A DNA stretch of 64,000 nt from Allium sativum (GCA_030737875.1 CM060924.1:145818197-145882196); one strand, 5' to 3'; shown: positions 47,526 to 60,738, numbered from the stretch's first letter. Numbers and translations are program-made. The notes: generated by a model not told the origin, from the sequence alone.

Positions 47526-50027
47526 ATGAGTGAAAAAAGTGTTAGCCAACACAATTCTCCTAGAGGTTCTCAAGTAAACCAAAACTTTCAAAACGAGATG
47601 GATCAAAATCAAACAAATCAAAACTTGCAAAATCTCAATATGGAAATGGATAGACCCTTGTCTCTTTGTGATCGATGTTGTCTAACTAGGACCGTTCAAC
47701 CCTCTGTCATCGTGTTCCCACCAGCTGAAGGAAACAATTTTGAGCTTAAACACTCTTTTATTCAAGGGGTGCCAAAATTTACTGGGTCTGAAAATGCTTA
47801 TGAATTTCTAAGTGAATTTGAATTGTATGCGTCCACAACAAAAATGCAACAATTGTCTAATGAATCGATCATGCTAAGGCTAATTCCATTTGCACTACTT
47901 GAAAGCGCTAAAAGATGGCTAAATTCTCTTCCAAAACATTCCATAAGAAGTTGGGATGAATTTGTCACTATATTCTTGAAAAAGTTTTTCCCTTTCCATA
48001 AAACTCTCAAAATTCGAACCGAGATAAATCAATTTTGTCAGAATGAGGGGGAAACTTTTTCAAAATATTTTGAGAGATTCAACCAACTACTATATAGTTG
48101 CCCTCATCATGGAATTCTAAAAGATCACTTATGTCAAATTTCATATGAAGGGCTAAACTATCAGTCTAGAACTCAACTAGAATCAATGTGTGGAGTAGAG
48201 TTTATGTCTAAGACGACGGATGAAGGGCTAAACTATCAGCCTAGAACTCAACTAGAATCAATGTGTGGAGGAGACTTTATGTCTAAGACGACTGATGAAG
48301 CTTGGCAGTTCTTAGAAGACTATTCTGAAAAGGACATGCAATGGGAGTCAATTCGTGTTCCCACTCGTACTTCGACTAGAGGAGTGCATGTCATGGACCC
48401 AAGTCAAATTTCCTTAGAAAGTCAAACTCCTCAAGCCGGAGAAGGGCTACCCCACTATTACCCTCAAGACCAAGCTAATGCTATAGCTCAAAATAATCTT
48501 TACTCATCCACGTACAACCCTAGTTGGAGGAACCACCCCAACTTTTCTTGGTCAAATCCTAATAATTCGGCAAACCCATCTCACATGCAACCCTTTATCC
48601 CCAACCCGAGTTACCAAGCTTCATCTCCCAAGTCTCAAACTTCTCAAGCTGCACCTCAATCCAAACAACCTTATAGGCACCCCAATGATCAATCATCAAC
48701 CCAATCCTCTCAATCTTTTCAACCGTCACAAGACATTGTGCGTTTAGAGAAACAGTTGAACTCTCACGAAGCTAAAATGAACTCACATGACGTTAAACTT
48801 GACCAAATGATGAATATGATGATGAAACTAATGAAAAGTAATGAGAAAGGAAAGTTGCCTAGTCAACCCGAGGTGAATCCAAAATATAACTCTCGTGCTC
48901 TAAATTCTTGTGAGGATGAAAACCACAATCCGATTAATGTTGTTACAACCCTTCGATCTGAAAAGGGGATTGATAACAATGTTGGAAACCCTGACAAACC
49001 TTCAAACTCAACCCAAATACAAAAGCTTGATGATCACTTAATGGCTACAAATGCCAGTTCTTCTAAACCTCCATCTTCCTTAAATGTTGGCAATCCCAAC
49101 AATTCCCTTCCTAGTGTCGGCAAACCCGACTCACCTTCTGAAATCGATGTTGGTAATACGAACATTTCGTCTTCTACACCCTTACCACCTTCTTCTTCCA
49201 TGGCTAAATCTTCCTCGTCGAATGATGAAACTGATCATAGAGTCGAAAAACCCATAGGTCCATTTCCCCATAGACTCAATAATAAGAAGAAAGCGGCAAA
49301 TTTCGATAAAATTTTGGAAATTTTCAAGCAAGTTCGTGTGAACATTCCTCTTTTAGACACCATTGAACAAATCCCTCAATATGCTAAATGTCTTAAGGAA
49401 TTGTGTACACAAAAACGTGCAACTAACGTCCCAAAAATCGCCTTTCTGACTGCAAATACAAGCTCTATTCTTTCGAATCTTGCCCCAGTCAAGTACAAAG
49501 ACCCTGGCTGCCCTACAATTGATTGCAAAATAGGAAACATTCACATCTCTCGTGCCTTACTTAATCTTGGTTCCAGTGTCAATCTTCTTCCTTATAATGT
49601 TTATCGTCAACTCGGATTAGGGGAGATTAAACCAACAAACATCACTCTTCGGCTAGCTGACCGATCTGTCGAAAAGCCATTGGGAATAATCGAAGACGTC
49701 TTAATAGAGATCGAACAGTTTTACTTCCCTGTCGATTTCATAGTTCTAGAAACTGATCCTGTCTCAAATCCCAATGTTCAAATCCCGTTGATATTAGGAT
49801 GCCCCTTCCTAACAACCTCAAATGCTATCATTAATTGTAGGAACAGTCAACTTCGACTTTCCTTCAGGCATCTAACCATTGAGCTGAACATCTTTGATCT
49901 CAACAAACAACCTAGGGATTTTGAGATCGATAAAATTGACATGATTCAAACCACAGTCGATGAAACCTCTAGTGACACTTCTGAAGCCTTGAAAATGTGT
50001 CTTGACCATTTCGACTCCGATGGATGA
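47526..50027 (+). pseudogene. Athila-type gag and aspartic protease
   Basis: Open from ATG 47526 for 833 residues. Residues about 95-190 are the retrotransposon gag domain (RWLNSLPKHSIRSWDEFV, LKKFFPFHKT, FNQLLYSCPHHG). A 25-residue segment (EGLNYQ.RTQLESMCG) is tandemly duplicated at residues 208-257. A Gln/Ser/Pro-rich linker follows, without a CCHC knuckle. The protease lies at about 660-770 and ends with LILGCPFLTTSNAIIN. Its active-site motif reads LLNLGSSVNLLP, with Asn680 (AAT, 49563-49565) where the family has catalytic Asp, so it is probably dead. The frame stops at 50025-50027, where pol continues in another frame. Confidence 0.9.
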
Positions 50028-52905
50028 ACTCGAATACATTTCTGAACTGAATGAATTTCTTGACCCCAATCCTTCGTCATCTGAATCTAACCAAGGAATG
50101 TTAACCAATGTTAACACACAAGAACATCCTAAGTTAGACCTCAAACCATTGCCACAAGACCTTAAGTATGCATATTTGGACCCATCACAAACTTTTCCCG
50201 TAATCTTGGCCTCTGGTCTTACTGAGGACTAAAAAGAAAAACATTTGGAAATTTTACGGGAAAATAAAGACGCATTGAGGTGGGGAATTAGCGATATAAA
50301 AGGTATTAGCCCATCAATCGTAGAACATCGCATACATTTAGTTGATGAGGCTAAACCTACACGTGAGGTTCAAAGGCGATTAAACCCAAACATGAGAGAA
50401 GTGGTCAAGGAAGAGATAATCAAATGTCTAGACAATAACATCATCTATCCCGTCTCTGATAGTACTCGGGTGAGTCTGGTACAAGTTGTACCCAAGAAGT
50501 CCGGAGTCACAGTGATCAAAAATGAAAGTAATGAGCTCGTCCCAACAAAAATCAAAACAAAATGGCGTGTGTGTATTGACTATCGCAAGCTCAACTCAGC
50601 CACACGAAAAGACCATTTTCCCTTGCCTTTTATTGACCAAATGCTCGAACGCTTAGCGGGACATGAGTACTATTGTTTTCTCGATGGATACTCTGGTTAT
50701 AACCAAATCCCTGTCGCTTTAGAAGATCAACATAAGACCACTTTTACTTGTCCCTTTGGAACCTTTGCTTATCGTCGCTTGCCTTTTGGTCTTTGTAATG
50801 CTCCCGCAACTTTCCAAAGGTGTATGATGAGTATTTTCTCTGATATAGTGGAAGAATTCTTGGAAATATTTATGGATGATTTTTCAGTCTATGGATCATC
50901 TTTTACTCAGTGTCTCACTCATTTAGAACTCGTCCTAAAATGTTGTAAGGAAAAATCACTCGTGCTTAATTGGGAAAAATGTCATTTCATGGTAAAAAAG
51001 GGGATAGTTCTAGGTCATGTCATCTCAAAAGATGGCCCTGAAGTCGATAAATCCAAAATCGATTTGATTGCTAATCTACCTCCTCCTAAGTTTGTTAAGG
51101 ATGTTCGTTCATTTCTTGGCCATGCGGGATTCTATAGAAGATTCATTAAGGATTTCTCAAAAATTTCAAAACCTGTGTCGAACTTACTTGCCAAAGACGT
51201 CAAGTTTGAATTCTCCAATGATTGCAAAACATCTTTTGAAACTCTTAAGTCAATCTTGACCACAACTCCCATCATTCAACCCCCTGATTGGACTCAACCC
51301 TTCGAACTTATGTGTGACGCTTCTAATTTTGCTATTGGAGCCATCTTGGGTCAACGAATCGATAAACTTCCTCGAGTCATTTATTATGCTAGCAAAACCT
51401 TAAACGAGGCCCAATTGAATTACTCAACTACTGAAAAGGAATTTTTGGTAGTTGTTTTCGCTCTTGAGAAATTGAGATCATATCTCATAGGATCCAAAGT
51501 CATAGTTTACACTGACCATGATGCCTTACGATATTTGCTTTCTAAAAAGGATGCCAAGGCTCGCTTGATTCGTTGGATTCTTCTTCTTCAAGAATTCGAC
51601 ATAGAAATACGAGATAAAAAGGGTTCTGAGAATGTTGTAGCTGATCATCTCTCTCGAATTATGCACGAAAATGTTGATGACACCCAAGTCGATGAATATT
51701 TTCCCGACGAGAAAATCCTTTCCATCTCTAACACCCCTTAGTACGTTGACATTGTGAATTATCTTGTCACGCAACAAATACCCACTGAATGGTCGAAACA
51801 AGATAAACAAAAATTTCTCTCTAAAGTTCGAAACTTCTATTGGGATGACCCGTATCTTTTCAAATACTGTCCAGACCAAATCATTCGAAGGTGTGTACCC
51901 GATCATGAACACCAAAGTATTCTCTCTTTCTCACATGACCATGCTTGTGGCAGTCATTTTGGACCAAGAAAAATTGCTGCAAAAGTATTGCAAAGCGGTT
52001 TTTATTGGCCCACACTCTTCCGTGACGCTTTTGAGTTTTGCTCTGAATGCGATCGATGTCAAAGAACGGGTCGAATCACTAAGCGAAACATGATGCCTCT
52101 CAACCCCATTTTAGTGATTGAGTTATTCGATGTTTGGGCCATCGATTTCATGGGACCATTCCCTAACTCATTTGGGAATTTTTACATCTTGCTTGCGGTA
52201 GACTATGTCTCAAAATAGGTTGAAGCCATCCCGACCAAAACCAACGATAACAAGGTTGTTATCAAATTCCTCAAAGAAAACATCTTTTCACGCTTTGGCA
52301 CACCTCGAGTTTTCATTAGAGATATTGCCACTCACTTCTGTAATCGTGCTTTTGAATCCTTGCTCAAGAAATACTCAATCACACACAAGCTGTCGACCCC
52401 TTACCATCCACAAACTAGTGGACAAGTAGAAGTTTCCAATAGACAAATCAAACAAATTCTTGAGAAAACTGTGAATTCCAATAGAAAAGATTGGTTCTTA
52501 AAACTGATTGATGCACTATGGGCATTTCGCACTGCTTACAAAACCAATTTAGGGATGTCACCATATCGGTTAGTCTTTGGAAAGGCCTTTCACTTACCTC
52601 TTAAACTAGAGCATCGTGCTCTTTGGGCAAATAAACTTTTGAATTTTGACTTAGAGAAGGCAAGCTCACATAGGAAGTTACATGACAAAAACATACTTCG
52701 TAAGGAATTCAACGTAGGTCAAAAAGTTCTTTTGTACGACTCTAGATTTCACTTGTTTCCAGGAAAACTCAGATCTCAATGGACTGGAGCTTATGTTGTG
52801 AAAACAGTATATCCTCATGGAGCAGTTGAAATTGAAAATCCTAAGGATGAAAAAATCTTCAAAGTAAGCGATCAACGATTGATACCATTTTTGGAATTCG
52901 AGTAG
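50020..52905 (+). pseudogene. Athila-type pol: reverse transcriptase, RNase H, integrase
   Basis: One frame from 50020 to the stop at 52905, interrupted by TAA 50230-50232, TAG 51739-51741 and TAG 52216-52218. RT motifs: [35 protein letters not shown] and catalytic FMDD (50869-50880). RNase [39 protein letters not shown]. Integrase: zinc-binding His/Cys region near 51900-52070 (CSECDRCQRTG), then core Asp at 52144, Asp at 52321 and Glu at 52429 (DD35E), followed by [14 protein letters not shown]. There is no chromodomain. The frame is offset from gag by an overlap near 50020, most simply a frameshift in an ancestral single gag-pol. All key RT and integrase residues remain, but the stops make it non-functional. 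Confidence 0.92.
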
Positions 52906-54281
52906 TACGAAGATGATGACCTTGTCGATCTTCATGATCATCCACCGTAAATCAGGTGGTACACTTTCCTTTCCTTTCCTTTTCTTTTACTTTTATTTTT
53001 CCCTTCCATTTTGGTCTGCATACCCTAGACAGTTGGGACACTGTCTCAATCTAGTGTGGGGTAGTCAAGTCTGCATCACATCTCAAAAAAAAAAAAAACA
53101 TACACACACGACTCATTTTAGAGTGATAGGGCGAAATAAGTTTACAATTTTTAGTCCGTTGATAGTATTTTTTCTCTCGGCTTAGATCTAATAAGAAGTA
53201 TAATGAAAAGTTTAATTTTGAGGGATAATAGTGTAATCAGTACATAGGGAGATTCTTAGGTGATGGCCATGAAATCTATTATATATTATAGTCTTTGTTT
53301 AAATAAGTGGAGGACTTAAAATACTTATATTGGCTTTTCGAATCTTTAAAACTAAGTTGTGTTAAGTTGAATTCGCGTAACTCTCTTTTGTGCTTATATT
53401 TTCAATAAGAATAATAGTAATCCAAGGGTATCCAACATTGCTTGTATATCTAGCATTGGTGTGTAAACCCGCCAAGCTCCATCCGACTTGTTGTTGACAA
53501 AGTCAGCGTTGGAATATCTTGGTCTCATTTTATGAGATTCGACACCTAAGGATTACCGACATGTTGTTGACAAAGTCAGCATCGGTCTGCATAATCTGCC
53601 AAGCTCTGTCCCAACTCTCCGTCGGTCCGCAAGGCAGTGTATGGGTGGTATATCTTGGTCTTTTAAGTTAGGTGTATGTAATTAATCATAAATTTTAACT
53701 TTTATAGAGATAGAGAATAAGCGATGATGCCCAAACATTTCTTGACCTTATTGATTCGACTAGCCATACACAAGGAAATTAGAATACCACTTTACAAACT
53801 GTGACAAGCAAACTAAGAATTTATTTCATGGCTGCACTATGTTATCGACCGAACCAACTGGCCAAACAGGAATTTTACATTTGAAAACTTGAACTATATT
53901 AAAAATTTGTGACAAATTGAGGTATATAAAATAAAATCAACTGACTAGAAATTGTTAACTTAATTTGTTGTACCACTTTCTGAAACAAGTCGTGTTGTTA
54001 CTTTTGTTTTTTATTGTATATATCCATTGCATTCATGTAGTTGCATTAGATCCACATATACTGCATTTGGATTTTGTGGGTAGTATTTGCTGAAAACCCT
54101 CATGAGACACCACTCGTCCTACCAGGGACACCTAGAGGTTTAACGGCTTGTTGCATACGCTCAATGCAATCGTGTTTCCTACGAAAGTGTGACCTATCTA
54201 GTTTAGCATTTCAATTTTTTTTATTTTTTTATTTTTCTTTCTTTTCACTCGAGGACGAGTAAAAGATAAGTGTGGGGTATT
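52906..54281 (+). other. Athila 3' untranslated region, no env-like ORF
   Basis: About 1.4 kb without a credible ORF. 53455-53670 holds two imperfect copies of a segment containing GTTGTTGACAAAGTCAGC and CCGCCAAGCTC/CTGCCAAGCTC. The PPT AAGTGTGGGGTATT is at 54268-54281. Confidence 0.7.
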
Positions 54282-55470
54282 TGATTAAGATAAAAATCTG
54301 TTTATTTTATGCTCTTATATTTTATCTTTTGTAAATAAATAAATGATACTTTGGGTATTTTTATGTGTTTTTACATGTTGTCAATTAATGTCTCATCCAT
54401 TTAAATTAAAGGCAAAATACAAAGAAAAAGCTACTTTCCCATATCAAAGCTAGTTCAATTGCAAAAAAAATATAGCTCAATGGTAAAGGCTTTGAAGTGT
54501 GTACAGAGTGGCTTGAGTTCGATCCTTGGCAAGTGATATTTTTATGGAGAAAGAACACGAATGTTGTACACCCTACCTCATGTGTTTTGAAGAATAAATG
54601 AATTGAGTGATATATATTATATATATATATAGTCATATTTATTGCATTTGTATATATATAATATGCACTTAATAAGGATTTTTGAATTTTAGCGTGATCC
54701 TCTCAAGAATTTAAATCCAATCAATCACATTTGATTGTCATGCAAAAAGAAGGGAAAGGTTTTAATTACACATCTTCAATTAAACGCATCCTTATCTTCT
54801 CACTGACCGTGCAAAGCATCAAAAGGAAAGTCATTGATTACAATTCTTCAATCAAGCGTCATGAAAGGAATACTCCTTCATCTTTGGAAAGGATATTTTC
54901 ATATATTTATTTTGTGGCCTTGTATTCAAATAGAAAGAGAAGGCTACATACTGTATAAAAAGACCATTGTATCATTGTAAAGGGATTCCATTTTGTCTCA
55001 ATTATTTTGTATTCTCGTTTATGAATAACAAAGTTTTTTTCCATTTAAGTTGATTGTTTTTTTTCTTTCATAACAATTTGTGTGTCTACTCAATTAGTTT
55101 TTGTAGAACACATATTGTTATTTTCTCTTATTACTGCATGTTAGCGATCGTCTGTTTGATTAGATTCAACGGCACATCCTATTTTTAATTTTCTGTTATT
55201 GTTCTATTTGTTATTTTCTTTATCTTGTAATTGGTTTCTTTCCTTTCAGTTGTTGAATTCGATATCGGTCTAATTAGATTCATATTCGTAGTAATTTCAA
55301 TAACATTAATTCAAAAACAACTCCAAATTTTGTCTAACTCGCCTAAGAATAGATAAATAATAAGATTTAAACACCTCCCTATGATTCGACCTGCATATTA
55401 CGCGACCTGTGCGCTTGTAGAATTTAATTAAAAATTCGCACTTTTCTAGTTCATAGAAAAGTGACGATCA
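54282..55470 (+). repeat. Athila-type 3' LTR
   Basis: 1189 bp, TGATTAAGATAAAAATCTG to GTGACGATCA. Includes the second copy of the tRNA-like sequence (54471-54540). Several percent diverged from the 5' LTR. Confidence 0.88.
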
Positions 55471-55516
55471 CTATGTACAACTTCGTCGACTATTTTCCAA
55501 ACTTTCATGTTTAGAT

Positions 55517-56250
55517 CATGGTTTGAGGTATTGGCCGGTACCTCGAAATCACGTTGATACCAGATTGGTGCCGATGATGGACAAAACGAAACCGTACAGA
55601 AAAATCGGTTTCGATTATAGCAAAAAGCCAAATCATCATTCCAAATAACGTCTAAATTGAATCAAAATAGATTAAAGATGAAAAATCAAACTCGAAGTAG
55701 CAAATTACCCAAGTTTGATCGATAGTCAAAAATCATAGAAACCCTAGTTTTAGCTTTGATCGAGAGTTGAGAGTCAATTTTAAACTTGAAGCCCTGAATT
55801 TGGTCGTGGTCGACAATCATAGTCAATAATAAAAGCAAATTATCGACGCTTTCTTTACTGCTTCAGAAGTTTTTACCTAGCTTTGAGGAATACATGAACA
55901 AAGTTGCATTGGTTAGCATTTAACTAACATGGGTGGTTGTTTAAATTTTGGTGTAAGTGACATTTGGTTATTAAATTTTTGGGCTGAAATTATATAATTT
56001 GATTTGATAAGTGGTCTAACTTTTGAATGTCATAATTTTATATGTTGTTTTAGATGTAAATTATATATTTTATTTTTTTTACAAGAAAATTGTATATTAT
56101 ATTTTTATTAAGAAACTAATAAAAAACAAAATCGAGATCGAAACCAAAACCAAAACCAAAACTCAAACTTCCGAAATTTCTGAAATCGTCCGAAATCAAC
56201 AATATTTCAAATGACCGAAGCCGAGACTGAAACCAAGTTCTCGAACCTTG
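55517..56250. mobile_element. Candidate hAT-like MITE, 734 bp
   Basis: Ends CATGGTTTGAGGTATTGG and, inverted, CAAGGTTCGAGAACTTGG, 13 of 18 identical. Flanks GTTTAGAT (55509-55516) and TTTTGGAT (56251-56258) match at 6 of 8 bases, compatible with an old 8-bp duplication. It lies 46 bp right of the Athila LTR. No transposase. Confidence 0.45.
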
Positions 56251-56870
56251 TTTTGGATGCATGTATTTATATTACTTATGAAATCTCAAATTGAAAATAT
56301 ATAAATCTATAAATCAATCGTATAGGCATACACACATACTAATAAAAGTCAGAACAACAAAAATTGTGATTAACCATTTTAGTTATACTGATCACATACT
56401 TACATTTATGTATACAAACAATAATAACAAAATTAATTTGCAAAATAAACATATTATATATGTATATATACAATAAATTCACCATACACTATATTAAAAA
56501 GATCTACTTTTAACTTCAATTAACTTCATATTAAGATCTCTATATTTTTTTTATAAAATCCTTCTCAATTTATTCATATTATATACTCTTAAATCAGTAT
56601 ATTCTAATTAACTACATAAATTCAAATTTAACATATTCTAAAAAAACAAGTTCAATAATATCTGTTAGTTCATCTAAAATAATTAAAATACGTCAATTTC
56701 AACATGAATATTTGCTCATCGTGATATGAACAATAAGTTATTCTTTTACTTCAAGGAAATATAAGTTACATAAAACATACCCTATATAAATAACAACAAC
56801 AACAATTATTTGTAGTGTATTTATTTTGCCGAATTCATCGTACGTTGGATAATAAATTTCATTTTTGAAA
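56251..56870. other. AT-rich spacer
   Basis: No gene or clear repeat seen. The last nine bases (TTTTTGAAA, 56862-56870) are the left target-site copy of the next element. Confidence 0.5.
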
Positions 56871-57461
56871 GGGTGTTGTTATTGACACTGCAACTATTGT
56901 TAAGAAGATGTCATTTTTTAAAAACACTCCACTTTTTGAAAAATTGTTAAGGGGCTACACAAACATATTATTTCACACTACTCAATATTCCCGAATTGCC
57001 TCTTTAAATTAGATTAATAAAAACTTATTGGATAAGTGAAACGAAGTTAAAATAAGCAGTTCGTCACCATTGGACCGAATGCATTACATAACCAATTATA
57101 TATGAATTCGATAGTGTTATGTCAAAAATTAATAATCATTTTGGTGCATTGTCTCCGTAATAATAAAATTCGGCATATTTATATAAAAAAAATAAAATCG
57201 ATCATATTCCTCCGAAAACGCTTATCCTTTAGGGTTAAAAAAAATCGATATATGTGAATCTAAAAAAATAAAATATTGTAGCCCAATATTTTTTAAGGTA
57301 AAGTACCATTATTTGTTATGGGGCTAAATGAGTACTAAAGGTAAAATTACCTTTATTTGGCAAAGGGCTACCTTTTTCATTAGTACTCCCCTTAATAATT
57401 TTTGAATAAAAGAAAATTTTGGCCTCCCCTTAACAATATTTGGAGTGCCAATAACAATGCC
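56871..57461. mobile_element. 591-bp Mutator-like MITE with perfect 9-bp TSD
   Basis: Terminal inverted repeats start GGGTGTTGTTATTGACACTG and, inverted, GGCATTGTTATTGGCACTCC; similarity extends past ATTGTTAAG for about 80 bp. Flanked by TTTTTGAAA at 56862-56870 and 57462-57470, a perfect 9-bp duplication characteristic of Mutator-like elements. No coding capacity. Confidence 0.85.
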
Positions 57462-57497
57462 TTTTTGAAATTAAAATTTTAAATACTATATTTTATA

Positions 57498-58038
57498 GTG
57501 TGGTGCTAAGGGCACCCCAATATTCTCTTGCTAATACCGCAATTAAAAAAATAAAACTCATTAAATATTGTATGTTTTCTAATACCACATTACCTCTCCA
57601 TTCTAATCTCTCACTCAACCAGTATTTGTCGAATTAATCACGTAGTCAACTCTAATCTGAAAAACCTATTCAACAACAAGCGATGTCTACTTCATCTTTC
57701 TCACCGGAAAATTCAATTTTTTACCGTTTGAAGCCCTAAACTTACTTGATTGAGTTGACGGGGATTGAGACATCGATGTATCTAGCATCTGCAGTTTTCT
57801 TCTTTCTCGGCATTGTTGCGATGTTGAACAATTTATCGTTGGTCGATCGATTAAAGAACTAGGGCTTTGACTTCAAATGAAAGAGGAACGAATAAGAGAC
57901 GAGAGGGAAATAAGGTAACGATCGTGTGGTAACCCCTATTTTTTACGTGAGGTAGTAAGAAGAGTGTAATGATAATTTTTTGGTATTTTTTAGTAGCGGT
58001 GGTAGGAAGAAGAAAGGGTCATGCCCTTAGCACCATCC
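57498..58038. mobile_element. 541-bp TIR element with 8-bp TSD, possibly carrying captured sequence
   Basis: Ends GTGTGGTGCTAAGGGCA and, inverted, GGATGGTGCTAAGGGCA. Flanks ATTTTATA at 57490-57497 and 58039-58046 are identical. An 8-bp duplication suggests hAT; a 9-bp one with one mismatch would suggest Mutator. The interior (57600-57920) is of more balanced composition than the ends (e.g. TTGATTGAGTTGACGGGGAT) and may be captured host DNA; I recognise no protein. Confidence 0.7.
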
Positions 58039-58046
58039 ATTTTATA

Positions 58047-60197
58047 TAAAATATAATTCTGTGCAACTCACGGTCATCAATTAAGGCGAAACATTAGTTA
58101 CACGCAAATGTATATTCCTACCGGCTACTTACCTTCACTCCCAAATAAATTTCTCGACCCTTTCTTCTACCTCGAAACCCAAAAATTTATTCTAAATGAT
58201 TTATTAATAGATGTCAGTCACTTCCACTAAAAACGACGACCATGTGACAGAAATCACTGTAGTTAGAACGGATGCAACTGATTTGGGGTTGGTTATCGGT
58301 TATCATTGATTTGGGAAAGCACTGATTTGACCCAATCAGCCCAACGAAATCGCTAATCCTGGGTTACTTGAAGATTTTATACACAATGGTTTGTGACTTT
58401 TTTCATCTTACTATGATTTTAATTTTGTGTTAATTACTCATTTGCAGTTTCTCCATCTTTATTAGTTTGCTTATAATAAAACTCACTTAACCTTCATTAG
58501 CTATTATAGTTCTTCCACAAATTTAAAATTATTTCCACATAGATAAAAATATCATACACGCTAATTAATTTTGAGGGTTTTCTCTTGCTGAGTTGATTTT
58601 CCAGATTCTGTTAACGAAATGACCTCAGCATGAATACTGCTACCTTTTCAGTTTTGTGCTGTATAAAAATTGCATAACTATTTTCATTCCTATGCAGTAA
58701 AATCCCCGCAAAGTCCCCGCACAAATTCTATAATTCTCCAACTCCTTGACTGCTAGGCCACAACACAAACTGACAAACGACGCACAAATTCTAAAATTCA
58801 GTTGAAGGTAATAGTACTACTTAATTTGGATTTTCATTTTTGTGTGTTTAAAATTTCAATTGTTGAGTTTGTTTAGATAATGCAATAAGATAGTAATTTG
58901 TTGGTTTAGTTTAGACCTATTGATGGCTAGTTGAGAAGTACAAAATGGTACTTTAGTTTGGTTGGTGATTGGCATAATCTAAACTAAAGTGCGCAAGAAT
59001 CAAATTATGTGTCCTGTTTTTGTTTACGATATGGATGTGGCTTAGACTGGTGGAGAAGTAGAAGTTAGTGGTGATAAAATCAAAGTCGCAAATGGAAGGA
59101 TTGTAATCTACTAAAATTGAAGTTTGAGTTGATGAAATGTAATGTTCGATCTTTGTAAACATATGTTTTTGATAATGATGTTGTGTTAAGTAAGATCATA
59201 ATAATAGCTGGTTTATTTTTATTTAAAGATTGCAGTTGTTGTCTATAGCTATTTGCTTTTATTTGTAGCTATTACAGCCGTATGACATGATTAATTTACT
59301 AGTAATTTTGCATATCGAAGGCTTAAAAATGTTCATAAGCAAGTAGTTAACTTTTCAGGGTTACTTAAATTAATGTTACGAATAAAGTTATTTTTTTCGT
59401 CTTCTTATTATCTTTAAACATAAATTACCTTGATTATTTAATTAAAGATGGTAACATTAGTTTTTGTATAAGGTCCTCGGTTTTCTAATTGGCTTTAGGG
59501 AGTAAATCGGCCCTGACTATAGCCCATAGCACTCTCTAACCGCTATGTTATTTCTATTTATCACTGATGAACAGTAGATTCGCTTTTAGCCCCGCTATTT
59601 TCTGTTGAACCTGTTAAATCACGGTTGTTTAGCACTCGTTTTAGCAATATTAATATACAGATGATGAATTAACCTAAGCTCTTCTGAAACAAACTAAAAA
59701 AGTTAATGTAAAGATCTAGTTTAAGGCAAAAGTGAGCTATATAAGGTAAAAAATCTATAATAATCGTCAAATCTTATATGTAAAAACATTATATTCTTTA
59801 ATTTTGTTATATAATGTTAATTAATATTCGTTTCTTTAACAAAAATGATGTGAGAATGATAATCAATTAATTTTAAATATTTGATTTTACATCTAATGAA
59901 CATTTTTACATATCCGCTATATCCCTGCTATTTTCCCGCTACAGCTTTTTGCGTCTCGACCGCTATAAAACCGCTAAACGCTTTAATTGCACAACTTTAT
60001 TTCATCTTTCCAAATATTTGCTAGACAATAAATGCATGCAAACTCGTTTTAAGTGTCCACTATTATAAAATCGATTTTGGTAAAATTTTGAAGTTGTTAA
60101 TATGTACAAAAAAAAACTATATACAAATATTATTAATTTCAACATGTTGCTAGTTTTGTAAGGTAACAAACTTCAGCTTCACAAATGAATTTAGCAG

Positions 60198-60277
<80 letters not shown>

Positions 60278-60619
60278 TAATTGCACATTACAAGATGTGT
60301 AAACATGTTATAAAAATGAACTTGATTGACTTAATAAAAATTATTTGTGTATAAATGCAATGATTGTTGTACATTCGTCATTTATCAGTTAAGTTTTTTG
60401 AGGTCTTATTTGCTACCACAATTATGTAATTAAATAGAACTATTTATTAGTTTATTTAGGTATAAGGTTAACATTAGTTTCTACTTTGTTTGTCTGTCTA
60501 ATGTATATCTTGTTAAGCATCCCTATTTACGCTAGTCATCTATATATTTTAATGGAAGTTAATCAAGTTTTTTGCTTATAATTTATGTGGAAGTTAATCC
60601 TTATAGTTCATTTTTGAAA
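58047..60619. other. AT-rich intergenic DNA with a microsatellite
   Basis: No gene recognised. About 59490-60000 has a cluster of CCGCTAT/CTATAGC-like motifs, perhaps a decayed MITE whose ends I cannot fix. 60199-60275 is a (CA)n-(TA)n microsatellite. Confidence 0.5.
60199..60275. repeat. (CA)n(TA)n microsatellite
   Basis: About 15 CA units directly followed by more than 20 TA units. Confidence 0.95.
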
Positions 60620-60738
60620 GGAAGTTGATTGGCTTCCTTAACCGTTGCTATAGTAGAAGGCATGACAAGTCTGTGACAGGAAGAATTGGTTGATTGTGAT
60701 ACATCAAACAACCATGGATGCAGTGGTGGTCTTATAGA
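60620..60738 (+). pseudogene. Papain-type (C1A) cysteine protease exon fragment
   Basis: One frame (60620 GGA onwards) reads GS, stop, LASLTVAIVEGMTSL, stop, QEELVDCDTSNNHGCSGG, LID. This aligns with the C1A block around the catalytic cysteine: GSCWAFS, then VEG, SLSEQELVDCD, GCNGGLMD. The catalytic Cys codon is TGA (60626-60628), Trp is Leu, a second stop is at 60674-60676, and several residues between VEG and SL are missing. The second half is well kept. The frame is cut exactly at 60739 by the CACTA terminus. No other exon of this gene was found to the left. Non-functional. Confidence 0.75.

Larger units (their letters stand above)
41387..55470 (+). mobile_element. Athila-type Ty3 retrotransposon, 14.1 kb
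   Basis: Two LTRs (41387-42576 and 54282-55470, both about 1.19 kb, TGATTAA...CGATCA). Flanks TTATG (41382-41386) and CTATG (55471-55475) form a 5-bp target-site duplication with one mismatch. The primer site TGGTGCCGCTGCCGAGGAGG and the PPT AAGTGTGGGGTATT are typical of Athila/Tat lineages. Gene order gag-protease-RT-RNaseH-integrase is Ty3. There is no env-like ORF in the 1.4 kb between integrase and PPT, although many Athila elements have one. The LTRs differ by several percent, older than element A. The coding region is disabled. Part of the length is a nested insertion (43928-46175). Confidence 0.9.

Noticed and set aside
52906..54281. Env-like ORF of the Athila element
   Set aside because: No frame longer than about 90 codons and no membrane-protein pattern.
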